Positions 21,915 to 34,480 of a DNA stretch of 64,000 nucleotides are shown here, one piece after another (the stretch's first letter is position 1; each line of letters opens with the position of its first letter). A program made the position numbers and the translations under genes. This DNA is from Budorcas taxicolor (lineage: Eukaryota > Chordata > Mammalia > Artiodactyla > Bovidae), in the NCBI RefSeq assembly GCF_023091745.1, contig NC_068930.1, forward strand, positions 6,098,262 through 6,162,261, read 5' to 3'. The notes under the pieces are model-generated. The model saw nothing but the letters and a program-made list of their open reading frames with translations. It was not told the origin of the DNA and ran no database searches.

Positions 21915-23045
21915 CTTGAGACTCCAATAGTCTTTTTTTTTTTTTTCACTTTTAAATACTACTTTATTGAGGTATAATGGACATACAACAAACTGCACAT
22001 ATTTAAACTGTATAATTTGGTTAGTTCTGATGTATGGGGACACCTATGAAACCATCATCACAGTCAGGATAGGGAACACACCCACTCCCTCGAAAGTTTC
22101 CTGGTGCAGCCTTGTGAACCCTCCCATCTTCCCCTCCCCAGTCCAGCCCATTCATAGGCCACCACTGCTCTGCTCTCTATCACTATAGATTAGTTTGTAT
22201 TTTCTATAATTTTATAGATGGAACTACATAGTATGTAGTCTTTCTTTTTTGTGTGTTTTTTCATGCAGTGTAATTATTCTGAGATTTCTCCGTGTTGTTG
22301 CAGATACCAATAGTTCATTCCTTTTTATTGCTGAGTAGTATTCCACTAATGGACACACTACAGTTTGTTTATCCATAACTGATTGATGGACATTTAGGCA
22401 GTTTTCACTTTGAGGCTATTAAAAATAAAACTGCTATGAACTTGTGAAAATAAGTCTTTGGATGGAAACATGCTTTCATTTCTTTTTGGAAGATACCTAG
22501 GAGTGGTATGGCTGGATCATATGGTAGGTGTGTGTCTATCTTTCAAGTTTTCTAAAGTGGGTGCGCCACTTTACACCCTCTCCAGCAGAGCATGAGGGGT
22601 CCAGAGGCTTCATGTCCTCACTATTGTCAGTCTTTTTCATTTAACCCACTCCAACAGGTGTGCAGTGGTGTATCACTGTAGTTTTATTTTGCATTTGTCA
22701 AGTGATGGCACCCCACTCCAGTACTCTTGCCTGGAAAATCCCATGCACAGCAGAGCCTGGTGGGCTGCAGTCCATGGGGTCGCTAAGAGTCAGACTTGAC
22801 TGAGCGACTTCACTTTCACTTTTCACTTTCATGCATTGGAGAAGAAAATGGCAACCCACTCCAGTGTTCTTGCCTGGAGAATCCCAGGGATGGGGGAGCC
22901 TGGTGGGCTGCCATCTATGGGGTCGCACAGAGTCGAACACGACTGAGGTGACTTAGCAGCTGCAGTGACTCATGATGTGGAGCATCTTTTCATGAACTTG
23001 TTTGCCATTCCTGTATCTTCTTTGGTGAAGTACCCATGTCTGTCT
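21915..23045 (-). mobile_element. Ancient L1M-type LINE, ORF2 end and 3' UTR
   Basis: Antisense of L1: 3' UTR-like 'ctttattgaggtataatggac' at 21960, then 'agtagtattcca' and 'tacctaggagtgg' from the reversed ORF2 end, continuing past a BOV-A2 SINE with 'atgtggagcatcttttcatg'. It begins next to a T-run at about 21932. Frames are destroyed. Confidence 0.8.
22703..22969 (+). mobile_element. BOV-A2 dimeric SINE
   Basis: Two BovA units with the 'cacttttcactttcatgc' linker lie inside the antisense L1M. Its flanks (agtga and agtga/c) give only a very short candidate target duplication. Confidence 0.92.
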
Positions 23046-23049
23046 CTAA

Positions 23050-23107
23050 TTTATTTTTTTAAAAGTTTATTTATTTTAATTGGAGGTTAATTACTTTCCA
23101 ATAGTCT
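23050..23107 (-). mobile_element. Tiny L1-BT 3'-end fragment
   Basis: The run 'tttattttaattggaggttaattactttcc' region is the antisense of the terminal L1-BT 3' UTR. Only about 55 bp remains, so it is a heavily 5'-truncated insertion. Confidence 0.55.
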
Positions 23108-24270
23108 TTTAAGTAATGTCGAATGACCCGTAAAATCTGTGCAAGTGAGGAGTTTGAACTAGCTCTCCAAGGTCCCCACAAGCTCTGTTTTCTTTTCTTT
23201 TCTTTTTTTTAGTAAAAGGTGCAGTATCCACTTTCCTTTATCACCCACCCCATAGTCTTGGTCTCCTTCCCCAGAAGTGAGTGAGGCACCTCAGCACCAG
23301 GTGGCCAAGCTCTGGGCAAGAGTAGGGAGCTGATGTGCAGCAAGGCAACATCACAGGGCCAAGCAACAGTAATCTTACCATCATCCACAGCACAGCTGGG
23401 ACAGCCACGTCGTTTCTCCAGTAAGTCACCTTGCTCAGTGCTGGAGGGAATTCTTCCACTGTCCGATATTTTCAGTTACTAGAATGAGAACCCATGATTC
23501 TCTTTTGTACACAGCTTATTCCCAGTGACCAAAGCCTAGAGCTGGGAGGTACCCAACCATTGTTTGTGGAAGGAATGACTCAGCAAATGCATGAGTGAAT
23601 GGGTAATAAGAGTGGAGTCTGAGCTTCTCATGAACACTGGCACAGAAGGCGGTTTCTGTGGCTGCCTCTTCTCAAGGCTCTGCTAACTAAGGAAGTAGAT
23701 CATTCTCATTTCTTTCCTTAGGGATTATACATTTTTAATCCATTTCCCTAACAAAGCTGGAAAGTGATTCTTTCCTGTGCTTTGGCCAGTGACATAAGCA
23801 AATAAATAAAATCCTAAAGAGCCCTTGCAGAAACTGCATGCCTTTTTCCTGTTGTCTGTAACTCTGATTTCCTTATTTGACCATGTAAGCATCTTTCTAA
23901 AGCACTGAGTGCTTTAGAAAACCCTGGCTGATGGTGTCCTAAGTAAAAGTTGTTCATTTTGAGAATATAAGCATGTTTTAAAAGCAGCTATCTTCTATGA
24001 GAATAGCATCTGTCAGTCTGTGGCATTATCTTCATAACAACATACAGCGCATACCCTTTTGTGTGATAAAAAGTTTCCATACATGAGGCACTATAAAAGT
24101 TTATCACTGATCAGCCACATTACCAAAAAAAGGTGTGATATTTAGATATGTCATAGCATCTGACCGAAAAATGTTCTATTAACTTAAATATAAAACATCA
24201 ACCATACATCGTAACTCATATAGTGAAAATATTTCCTTTTGCCAAACACCTTTAAATATTTAATAATTCA
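23108..24270. other. Mostly unrecognised DNA with an L2/MIR-like 3' end
   Basis: The stretch 23500-23612 ('cagcttattcccagtgacc...aaatgcatgagtgaatgg') resembles the 3' end of an L2 or MIR element, plus strand. A pyrimidine run lies at 23187-23209. Nothing else recognised. Confidence 0.45.
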
Positions 24271-25841
24271 TGTACAAAAAAGATCTTCCTGACCCAGATA
24301 ATCATGATGGTATGATCACTCACCTAGAGCCAGACATCCTGGAATGTGAAGTCAAGCGGGCCTTAGAAAGCATCACTATGAACAAAGCTAGTGGCGGTGA
24401 TGGAATTCCACTTGAGCTATTTCAAACCCTGAAAGATGATTCTGTGAAAGTGTTGCACTCAATATGCCAGCAAATTTGGAAAACTCAGCGGTGGCCACAA
24501 GACTGGAAAAGGTCAGTTTTCATTCCAATCTCAAAGAAAGGCAGTTCCAAAGAATGCTCAAACTACTGCACAATTGCACTCATCTCACATGCTAGTAAAG
24601 TAATGCTCAAAATTCTCCAAGCCTGGCTTCAGCAATAAGTGAACCGTGAACTTCCAGATGTTCAAGCTGGTTTTAGAAAAGGCAGAGGAACCAGAGATCA
24701 AATTGCCAACATCCACTGGATCATCGAAAAAGCAAGAGTTCCAGAAAAACATCTATTTCTGCTTTAGAGACTATGTCAAACCCTTTGACTGTGTGGATCA
24801 CAATAAACTGTGGAAAATTCTGAAAGAGATGGGAATACCAGACCACCTGACCTGCCTCTTGAGAAACCTGTATGCAGGTCAGGAAGCAACATTTAGAACT
24901 GGACATGGAACAACAGACTGGTTCCAAATAGGAAAAGGAGTACGTCAAGGCTGTATACTGTCACCCTGCTTATTTAACTTATATGCAGAGTATATCATGA
25001 GAAACCCTGGGCTGGAAGAAGCACAAGCTGGAATCAAGATTGCTGGGAGAAATATCAATCACCTCAGATATGCAGATGACACCACCCTGATGGCAGAAAG
25101 TGAAGAGGAACTAAAAAGCCTCTTGATGAAAGTGAAAGTGGAGAGTGAAAAAGTTGGCTTAAAGCTCAACATTCAGAAAACGAAGATCATGGCATCTGGT
25201 CCCATCACTTCGTGGGAAATAGATGGGAAAACAGTGGAAAGTGTCAGATTTATTTTGGGGGGCTCCAAAATCACTGCAGATGGTGATTGCAGCCATGAAA
25301 TTAAAAGATGCTTACTCCTTGGAAGGAAAGTTATGACCAACCTAGACAGCATATTAAAAAGCAGAGACGTTACTTTGCCAACAATGGTCCATCTAGTCAA
25401 GGCTATGGTTTTTCCAGTGGCCATGTATGGATGTGAGAGCTGGACTGTGAAGAAAGCTGAGTGCCGAAGAATTGATGCTTTTGAACTGTGGTGTTGGAGA
25501 AGACTCTTGAGGGTCCCTTGGACTGCAAGGAGATCCAACCAGTCCTGTTTGAAGGAGATCTGTCCTGGGTGTTCTTTGGAAGGACTGATGCTAAAGCTGA
25601 AGCTCCAATACTTTGGCCACCTCATGCGAAGAGTTGACCCATTGGAAAAGACTCTGATGCTGGGAGGGATTGGGGGCAGGAGGAAAAGGGGATGACCGAG
25701 GATGAGATGGCTGGATGGCATCACCAACTCAATGGATGTGAGTTTGAGTGAACTCCGGGAGTTGGTGATGAACGGGGAGGCCTGGCGTGCTGCAATTCAT
25801 GGGGTCTCAAAGAGTCGGACATGACTGAGTGACTGAACTGA
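24271..25841 (+). mobile_element. BovB LINE, 5'-truncated
   Basis: A sense copy starts in the linker before the reverse transcriptase (tgtacaaaaaagatcttc) and ends at 'gactgagtgactgaactgaa'. Frame 24270-24638 stops at a TAA where other copies read Gln-Tyr. Frame 24646-25695 (349 codons) resumes, with a frameshift near 24737. It encodes RQGCILSPCLFN and an intact YADD at residues 142-145, then ends at a TGA where the copy at 18157 reads on. The enzyme is dead. No clear target duplication was found; an ataatt word lies at both ends. Confidence 0.92.
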
Positions 25842-26469
25842 AGATAATTTAAGTATCTCTTCTTTTTGAAGAGCTATGGTTTTCATTAAACCAAACTGAA
25901 AGAATTAATAACTGTGCTGGTGTAGCAGTGATTCACCTAAATATGATAAAATGATTAAAACTTTCCATGGAAAAAGTGACAAGGTTACAGCTAATGTAAA
26001 GTGGTAAATTTTTTGTTTGTTCGTTTCTAGGGTAAGGATAAGAGGTTCTATACTAATGTGTTATTTGAAATTGTATAGTTACACTTTCTTCTCTCACACA
26101 TACAACAAAAAAGGCTCCATCAAAGAAGTCTTGCTGGTAGAGACATTCTCTAATGCAGAGATAAACATTTGTTTTTAATGCTTTTTTTGAGGCAAGCATA
26201 ATATATTAAAAGATGAAAACTGCATATATTTAATGTATGCATCTTGATGAGTTTGGACATATACACATATCTGTGGAACCACCACTATAGTCACAGTTCT
26301 GAACACATCCATCACCTCCCAGAATTTCTTCATGTGCTTTGTTTTCAAGCAAAAATATTTTTAGTTAGCACATAGATTTCCTGTAATCAAAATAGAGAAG
26401 AAAACATTTTGGGTACTTTTGGCGACTCAATAGGGACATTTTTAGATTTTTAAATTTTAATTAGAAACA
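25842..26469. other. Unrecognised DNA plus an old L1M fragment
   Basis: From about 26200 to 26365 the sequence ('gaaaactgcatatatttaatg' onward, 'ccatcacctcccagaattt') resembles antisense L1M 3' UTR, minus strand. The rest shows nothing recognisable. Confidence 0.45.
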
Positions 26470-27497
26470 TGTCATGGAGATGGAAATACCAGAATATCTT
26501 ACCTGTCTCCTGAGAAACTTGTATGTGGGTCAAAAAGCAATAGTTGGAACCCTATATGGAACAACTGATTGGTTCAAGATTGAGAAAGGAGTACCACAGT
26601 GTTGTCTGCTGTCACCCTGTTTGTTTAATCTATACACTGAGCACATCATGAGAAATGCCTCACTGGATGAGTTACAGGCTGGAATCAAGATAGGCAGGAG
26701 AAACATCAACAACTTCAGAGATGCAGATGATGCCACTCTACTGGCAAAAACGAACAGGAACTAAAGAGCCTTTTGATGAGGGTGAAGGAGGAGAGTGAAA
26801 TAACCAGCCTAAAACTAAATATTACAGCAACTAAGATCATGGTATCTGGCCCCACTACTTCATGGCAAATAGAAGGGGAAAGGTGGAAGTAATGACAGAT
26901 TTCCACTTCTTGGGCTCTAAAACCACTGTGGATGGTGACTGCAGCTATGAAATCAGAAGATGATTGCTTCTTGGAAGGAAAGCCATGACAAACCTAGACC
27001 ACACGTTGAAAAGCAGAGACATTACTCTGTTGACAAAGGTCCATATAGTCAAGGTTATGGTCTTCCCCATGGTCATATATGATTGTGAGAGATACCATAA
27101 AGAAGGCTGAGCTCTGAAGAACTGATGCATGCAAACTGTGGTGCTAGAGAAGACTCCTGAGAGTCCCTTGGACAGTAAGATTAAACCAGTCAATCTTAAG
27201 GGAAATCAACCCTGAATACTCTGTAAGGAATGAGGCTGAAGCTGAAACTCCAATAATTTGGTCATCTAATTCAAACAACTGAGTCATTGGAAAAGTCCCC
27301 AGTGCTGGGAAAGATTGAGGGCAAAAGGAGAAGAGGGCATCAGAAGATGAGATGGCTGTATGGCATCACTGATGCAATGGACACAAACCTGTGCAAACAT
27401 CCAGTAATGGTGAAGGACAGAGAGGCCTGGTGTGCTTCAGTCCATGGGGTCACAAAGATTTGGACACAACTGTGCGTCTGAACAGCAACAACAACAT
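26470..27497 (+). mobile_element. Old, diverged BovB LINE
   Basis: Sense BovB from the reverse-transcriptase palm (IPEYLTCLLRNLYVGQKA) to a 3' end with 'caacaacaaca' instead of the ctgaa repeat. The YADD box reads DADD-like (FRDADDATLL), and there are many frameshifts. It is clearly older than the copies at 17512 and 24271. Confidence 0.88.
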
Positions 27498-27874
27498 AGA
27501 GATAACCTTATGATATCACTTTGTCTTTCTATCTTGTGTATGCTTGAAAAGAGGTTCATTGGGGTCTAATTGCTTTATTTGAATCCATAGTAAGTACAGA
27601 GAATGGTCTCAGAGTAGCACTTCCATGAAGCTATATAGTAGTTGGTGCTGCAGATAGACACACGTTTGATCAACAGCATAGTCCTAAGTATTTGAAGAAC
27701 AAATGAAGAAATTTCTAATCATATGAATGCATAATAATCCTGATTTTTAGACAGATAAGCAGCACTGTAATGTCATGTGTAGGGAGTGGGAGGCTATGGT
27801 TCATGGTGATGATTGTGACGCTTCGTATTATGGTTTTTGTCCCAAATGTTTTATACAAAAGTGAAGATTTCTCA
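27498..27874. other. Unrecognised non-coding DNA
   Basis: No gene or familiar repeat seen. Confidence 0.5.
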
Positions 27875-27877
27875 TAA

Positions 27878-28065
27878 CCAGTGGTTCTCAAATTTGACTA
27901 TGTATCAGCATCCCCTGGAGGACATATTGAAACAACTTACTGGGCTCCACCATCAGAGTTTCTACGGTCTCGAGTGGGACCAAAAGCTTACAGCTCTTCT
28001 GAGTGTGCAAGTGACAGCTATGCTGTTTGCCCAGGTACCCACTTTGAGAATCACTCTTCTAACTG
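27878..28065 (+). mobile_element. MER5A-type DNA transposon
   Basis: The terminal inverted repeats are visible: 'cagtggttctcaaatttgac' at the start and its partner 'ctttgagaatcactcttc' at the end. The middle has the MER5A pattern (gcatcccctggagga, actgggctccacc). It is a non-autonomous hAT-Charlie element. Confidence 0.85.
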
Positions 28066-28469
28066 GTATAATTTGGTTTACATAAATTTCCACAATCAGA
28101 GCAGAATCATGATTTCCAATCCATTAGCATTTTTAGTTGGAGGAGGATAATTTATGGCTAAAGTTGAAGTCCAGGAATTGAGAAAGTCAAGACAGCCTCC
28201 AAAGTGATAGCTGCAGTTGTACAGTATGAAGTGGGATAGGTTTAAGAGGTCACTCTATGCTTCAGCATCTTTTGTGACTTGCTGAAGAGAATTCTCTCAA
28301 GGAAGCCCAGAGGGCTAGATTTAGGGCCATTTGGCAAAGATTACATTCCAAACCATATGGCACAGCCAGCTCAGTGGTGATACCACTCCCCTGACCGTGC
28401 AGTGACCACTGTGCTGCCTGCAGCCAGTTGGCCTGGGCACTGCATTTGGACAGCAGCATTGTTGCCTAG
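28066..28469. other. Unrecognised non-coding DNA
   Basis: No gene or familiar repeat seen. Confidence 0.5.
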
Positions 28470-28817
28470 TGTTACAGACTGAATTGTGTCATTTCCAAAT
28501 TCATATGTGGAAACCCTGATCCCCCAATGAGACTATGTTTAGAGATGGGCCTTTAAGGAAGTAATTGAAGTCAAATGAGGCCACAGGGTGTGGCTTTGAT
28601 CAAAAAAATCTATGGCCTTATAGATGAGGGAGAGACACCAGAGATGTGTGTGTGTGGGGAGGGGGGGGAAGACCAGCTGAGAGAAAGCAGCTGTCTGCAA
28701 ACCAAGAGGCCTCAGTATGAACCTCAGTCTTGACTCCCTTCCCCCTCAGAAATGAGTGTCTATTGTTTAGGCCACCAGGCTATGGTATTTTGCTACGGCA
28801 GGCCAAACAGAATAATA
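28470..28817 (+). mobile_element. MaLR LTR (MST/MLT1-like)
   Basis: Starts with TG and 'cagactgaattgtgtc', then 'aattcatatgtggaaaccctga', 'gatgggcctttaaggaag', 'agctgtctgcaaacc' and 'tattgtttaggccaccaggc'. This is the order of an ERVL-MaLR LTR. A G-rich run (about 28647-28670) interrupts it. Confidence 0.75.
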
Positions 28818-29465
28818 CTCCCAGACACTTGATCTCTCTGCATCCTTTGGTAGCCACCAGGGCTTCTGCTGGCCTTGCTTCCCTGCTTCAATGTTTCTAA
28901 TTCAGGATTCAGGTGTCTGAGATGGCCAGAGCCTATATTTTCCTGCAAAGAGTGCCAAAACATACCGCCAGGTATAACCAGGTTCTGTAGAATAGAAGTA
29001 GGAGTAGGTTCTGCCTCCCACCAAAGTGCATAAGGAGGGGATTTCCCACACATAAGCAAAATGTGCAGGTGCCAAGCAGTCAGTGTGAACTGGCTGATTC
29101 CATAAAGGAAATTTGATAATAGGATATTAGAAGAGGTGGGGGATAAAAGCAAGAGAAATCAGAGGGGTGAAGAAGCTGGAGGAGATAAGGGATTTGGGAT
29201 TTTAAGAAAAAATAAAACACCAGAAAACCTTCGTGAAGGGTTAGCTAGTTGTTTGCTGAACTTCATCTCATCTGACCACATAGGGGTTCCTATGTAGGTG
29301 CCAGGCTCTATGCTCCTGGTTGGCAGTCTGAGACCAAGTTAAAATAAAGGTCATTTTGATACCTGACCTCATTTTCTCAGGTACTTACATTCCCTCTGCA
29401 GCAAAGAAAGCCATATCTCCCAAGGAGAGAAATCCACATAAAGTGGGATTGATAGGTAGACAGAT
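28818..29465. other. Unrecognised non-coding DNA
   Basis: A minus-strand frame of 119 codons (28793-29152) overlaps the LTR end and shows no domain. Nothing else seen. Confidence 0.5.
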
Positions 29466-29478
29466 ACATACAGGGTCA

Positions 29479-29689
29479 TCCATGCATGCTCAGTTGCTAA
29501 GTCGTGTCTGGCTCTTTTGTGGCCCTGTGCACTGTAGCCGACCAGACTCCTCTGTCAGTGGGATTTCTCAGGCAAGAATACTTGAGATGATTGCCATTTC
29601 CTTCTCCAGTGATCTTTCCAACCCAAGGATCAAACCCCTATCCTGCATTGGGAGGCAGGTCCTTTACCACTGAGCCACCAGGGCAGCCC
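29479..29689 (-). mobile_element. Bov-tA SINE
   Basis: Antisense full-length SINE with a perfect 13-bp target duplication, acatacagggtca, at 29466-29478 and 29690-29702. Confidence 0.95.
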
Positions 29690-29702
29690 ACATACAGGGT
29701 CA

Positions 29703-32139
29703 CAGGTCACAAATGATGGTGTTTTGCCAAAATGAAATGAGGTTCTGGGGAAACATTTAGTTCTAAATCTGGAGGACCTGAAGCAGACATTTCAAAAAGG
29801 GCTGTATATGCTCTTTTACTAAAGCCATAGATATAGTTCCTCTTCTGGAACTGAGGATCCTCATCAAACAGGCTCATATTTGCTTATTGGCTGTTTAGGC
29901 AATATCCTGGATTCTTTGGAGGAATAGAGATGAAACAATTTTATAGTTATAAGACAACTGGATAGAAATTTAAAGGCTCCTACTTAATTAAGTTGTTTGG
30001 AAAATAATTTTCTGAGTATTTGTTTCTCTTTTGAAAACAGTATCATTAAAGAAAAGTTGCAAGGCAGTAGCTTAGAAGTCAAAGATGTTGAAATGTCATT
30101 TTAATTACTCACACATTGTCTCTCTGTTTTGGGGTAACTCATGTCACAGAACTAACTTCTCTCATATCATCCATCAATTAAAATATGCCATATGAAAGAA
30201 AATATTTAGTCATAAGAAATGCATTGATATGAGCAAACGATTTAATATCAAATATTGCATTGAAAATGTGAATTTAAATGTATATATATTTTTAAAAAAA
30301 CATTGTCTTTCAGTTATTTTAGATATTTGATAGCATTGCTATTGTCTTTATTAGAAAATGTGAAGTTACTCCTTAGTCCATCAGTCTTTGAGATTTTATA
30401 GCAGCAATTAAACACCAGGAAGTTCTTTTTGTCTACAATCTTTATTATAGATTATAAAAAAAAAAAAAAAAAAAAACAAAAAACAGGGATGGGTCCTGGC
30501 CCAGAGTTAAGGCTCATCAGTGGGCAAAAATTTGAATCTTGGTAGGGTCTGCGCAAAGGTTCCCTGTCTCCACCTTCCTGACCTCAGGGCATGCTAGGTT
30601 AAGATGCCCAGAACTGCCATTTGTCTTTGTGGTTATTGCTGTTCTTTGACTAATTCTCTGCTTGTCCTGAGCCATGTGATTGGCTGTGAGCACCTCACAG
30701 GTATCACTTCTTTCTACTGCTGCTTCTTCATTTCTCAAACAGAAGAGAAATAGAGGAGACTATGGACTAGTTTGCAGTACACCTAACTTCTATTTGTAGA
30801 AGTTGGGTATTTTAAAACTGTTTCCTAGACACCCTTGCAACTAGGATTCAGAGTATTAATTAGACTCAGCCAATTAGATGAACTTGAGTAAGATTTGAAA
30901 GGGAGACTAAAGCACAGGCCGAGCCCTATCCAATTGATGAGCAAGGTCTTAGGGCTAGGGGTGGGGCTTCCAGCAGGAGCTGGTTTACAGTGCACTTTGT
31001 CCAACTCCTGAGTGAAGGGAGTGGCAGCGGCACTGATGCAGCGTTGTGATGCCCAGTCTGCAATTGTCAGGCAAGGCAGAAGCAGGTTTAGTGGCTTCAG
31101 AGGAAGTAACTTCCTTGTGGGTGAGCTCTGTAATGTTCAGGGAATCTTTCATGGAAGCCTAGCCTGTACCCCATTCCTTCCACCTATTGCGTAAGTATGT
31201 ACTCCTGGGTATTAAGGCATTTACTGAGTAAAATCTTTGGAGTTTTTTTTGTTCTCTGCAGTGAAACCTAATTCTTACAGACAGGTCAGAAGAAGACCTG
31301 GCTTCTGCTCATTTTCAATGCCCCAGGCCTGGTGTTGGGAGCATCAGGTGTGATGTTTATTTATATATGGGACAGAGAAGACTCAAAGCATGACAGGCAC
31401 ATTGTAACACAAGCTGGTAAACATGTCCTTCATGTAAAGACGTGGTAAGAAGTAAACTACAAAAATGTCTGGTCATGTGTTTTAGGGCCTAATTTAGCTT
31501 TTTTTGTATTCAGAAATCTCTTCAGCAGCCTTAGAATTTTGCAAATTTCCTTAGGCCATGCTGGAGTTGTATGTTGACCTACATGCTCCTGGAGTAAGGC
31601 TAAAAGGACTGTCCTTCTTTCAATGATGCATAACATTCCCTCACTTACTCAAACCCACAAAGAAGAATTGGTTTCATTAAATTCCAAGACTGGATTTTAA
31701 AGGCTACCAGAGGGACTGGAAGTGAGGCCTAAGTCATTCAAAAATCTGTTTTTCATTGGCTAACCTCAGTGCTGGCCCAGAGAGGTTTAGAAAAAAAGAA
31801 GAAACAAACAGAAGGCCAAGGGGACCTGCAGAGTACCTGAGACCCTGGGGACACCCTTGGACCAGTCAGATGGTCAAGAAAGGTCAGGCTGGTGGAGAAG
31901 GCTTTTCTCCATCCCTGTGGTTTCCACTTGCCAGTATTTCTAGACTGGTTCTCCCTCTTCGAAAATGTTTCATATCAAGGTAACTTTTCCCTAGAGACAA
32001 TTTTCATTTTATGGAATATTTTTTTTCTTCCTTCCCAGATGGAACATCTGCCAACCTATGAATTGGAAGTCCAGGTTGTATAAGGAAGTTTGGAAAATAG
32101 CATAATATATTCTACCTGGAAAGTTACGTTCCCGTTGGA
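29703..32139. other. Mostly unrecognised non-coding DNA
   Basis: An A-run at 30456-30476 is followed by 'caaaaaacaggg'. The segment about 30780-31275 may be an ancient interspersed repeat, but I cannot name it. No gene recognised. Confidence 0.45.
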
Positions 32140-32445
32140 TTCTTATCTTAGTCTGTTTGTGCTTCAATGACAACTTACTTTTCACAGTTCTGGAGACTGG
32201 AGTCAGAACAGCTGGGTTCTGGTGAAGTCTTTCTTCTAGGTTGCAGACAGCTCTTATTACATCCTCACCTGATGGAAGGGGTCTATCTCTCCTACAAAGG
32301 CACAAATTCCATTCACAAGGGCTCTACCCTTGTTACGTAATCAACACCAAAAGACCCCATCTCTTAACACTGTTACGCCAGGGAGTAGATGTCAACCCAT
32401 GAATTCTTAGGGGCACAAGCAAATCAGTGTTGGTAGCTAACACTT
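32140..32445 (-). mobile_element. MaLR LTR (MST/MLT1-like), antisense
   Basis: Contains 'acttttcacagttctggagactgg', 'cacctgatggaagggg', 'attccattcacaagggctctaccctt' and 'caacccatgaattctta', the reversed order of the LTR at 28470-28817. The two copies belong to related families. Confidence 0.75.
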
Positions 32446-32654
32446 ATGAAATGCTCCTCCAAGTAGGAAAAGCTCTGGCAATTGGTTTCTCTTTTATTTT
32501 CTTCTCTTTCCATAATGTCTGACATCCATTTCAAAGATAGCTATCTAAATAAATACATTGCCAGCCCCAGAAATAGAGATCCAGGCTTCCCCTTCCACCC
32601 TCACCTGCTCACCAGGTCCCTTTGTTTAGACATCTTTGGTTGTTTAAAAGATTA

Positions 32655-32858
32655 AAGTGAAGTTGCTTAGTCACGTCTGACTCTTTGCAACCCCAAGGAC
32701 TGTAGCCTACCAGGCTCCTTCATCCATAGGATTCTCCAGGCAAGAGTACCGGAGTGGGTTTCCATTTCCTTTTCTGGGGATCTTCCCAACCCCAGGATCA
32801 AACTCAGGTCTCCAACATTGCAGACAGATGTTTTACCATCTGAGCCACCAGAAAACTG
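32655..32858 (-). mobile_element. Bov-tA SINE
   Basis: Antisense SINE from 'gtgaagttgcttagtcacg' to 'tttaccatctgagccacca'. The final reversed head (gggaagcc) is replaced by 'gaaaactg'. Confidence 0.9.
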
Positions 32859-34205
32859 ATATTTTGCCCACTGTTTTCTTTTCTTCCTTACACTTTAATT
32901 CCTACCCTTATGTTTTAAATTCAACAATAAAGGGTGAACCCTGAAACCCTAGGTCTGACCTTGATCCTAGTAAGACAGAACATTATACCAGCACACACCC
33001 AAGACTTCCCTGTGTGGCCTCAGGTATGCAACGGACCCTCCAGGACATGTGAGTAATAAACCAGGTTTCCATCAGAGTTTCCTGATGGTTTTTGCTTATG
33101 TCTTGCAATCATAAGAACCACAAAGATCAGCCCAAACACAACACTGGTCCTGAATAACCAGAGCCCACGTGAGTGTCCCCAGCCATTTCTGGCCAGTAAC
33201 ATTATATAGTTGAGACTGGCACAGGACTGGCACAGGAGTATCTATGTCGTTCTCTCCCCTTTTGTGCTAACAGGAAGGAATCACTCATGTGCAAAGAGCC
33301 TGTGCTGCCCAGAGTGTATGAGCAGGGGCCAGGTTCACCCTACTGCTGGTTTCTCGTTAACCCTCCCCCATCCCCTTTCCCCATTCTCCCGCACACTGTC
33401 CTTCCCTTTTCATAAATGAGCTGGGAGATTATCCTCATCTGCTGGGCAGATCCTCCCTAAAGATGTTCTGAAGTGGGCTTCAATATTTGAAGATTTTTCT
33501 GGGCCTGGGCACTTACAGCTAAGGACATGATGTGATTTTCAATAAGTTTCTTTGTAAGACTAATGTGAGGTAAATCTTTAGGCTTCTGAGTTCCATTTCC
33601 TGGTACTGATAAGGCCAAAATTCCTTCAATGAAGCCTTTTTTTGAGGCAGGAAAAAAGAAGGGAAAATGTTAAAAAAAAAAAAGAGAGAGAGAGAGAGTA
33701 TGCATTTGTGTTACAACACGCTAAATCACACTAGGATGCTTTTAAATTGAAAGGGTAATACAAACACCAAGGCTTGCCAAACTGCAAGCCCTTGTAAGCG
33801 CAAGGAAGAGAGATTTACTAGGTACTATTTTTATTGTGTGAATAAGAAAAACCAAATTTGCACTGAAGTGTAACCCCACTCACTGCTTGGTATTTTACGT
33901 ATGTTTTTTATCTCATTCCAATTAGCTATGTTACCTAACCTCTTGCTCTTATGTGAAAATAGACAGTGAATTAGAGACGCTTCTTGAAATTGGTGGTAAC
34001 CAGACTTGACAGATGCTGAATGAAGAACCAGCTGCTCAGCCCAAGTGAAATATAGAATCAGCTCCTGCTGCTGATCTCTTGATCTAATTTGTACACATGT
34101 CTTTATTCATGATCTTATGGAAAAAATATGTTAACAACTGCATTTCAGATAGATGTTGAGAAAAATCCCCAAATCTGTGGAAGTTTCTCTTTTTTGATGC
34201 TTCTG
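32859..34205. other. Unrecognised DNA with a GA repeat
   Basis: An (A)n(GA)n run lies at 33672-33698. Parts of 33880-34020 hint at an old MIR but too weakly to call. No gene recognised. Confidence 0.45.
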
Positions 34206-34284
34206 TTTTCTTAATTTTATTGAAGTATAGTTGAATACAATGGTGTGTTAAATTTTGCTATACAGTAAAGTGACTGAGCTATAC

Positions 34285-34340
<56 letters not shown>

Positions 34341-34480
34341 TCTTTTTCATGTTCTTTTCCACTATGGCTTATCACAGGACTTTGAATATACTTCCCTGTA
34401 GGAGATTTTTGTTTATCCATCCTATATATAATAGTTGGCATTTGCTAATCCTAAACTCCCAAACCATCCCTTCTCACCAC
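34206..34480 (-). mobile_element. L1 LINE 3' UTR fragment
   Basis: Antisense of an artiodactyl L1 3' region: 'ttttattgaagtatagttgaa', 'ctatacagtaaagtgactgag', 'tctttttcatgttcttttcc' and 'tttatccatcctatatataatag'. A TA/CA microsatellite has expanded inside it. Confidence 0.75.
34283..34339. repeat. (AT)n(AC)n microsatellite
   Basis: TA units followed by about 20 CA units. It sits where the L1 3' UTR normally has a short TA-rich stretch, so it grew from the element's own sequence. Confidence 0.95.

Noticed and set aside
23241..23459. 72-codon minus-strand frame in moderately GC-rich DNA that looked exon-like
   Set aside because: No flanking splice sites or similarity to a known family could be seen, and the composition explains the open frame.
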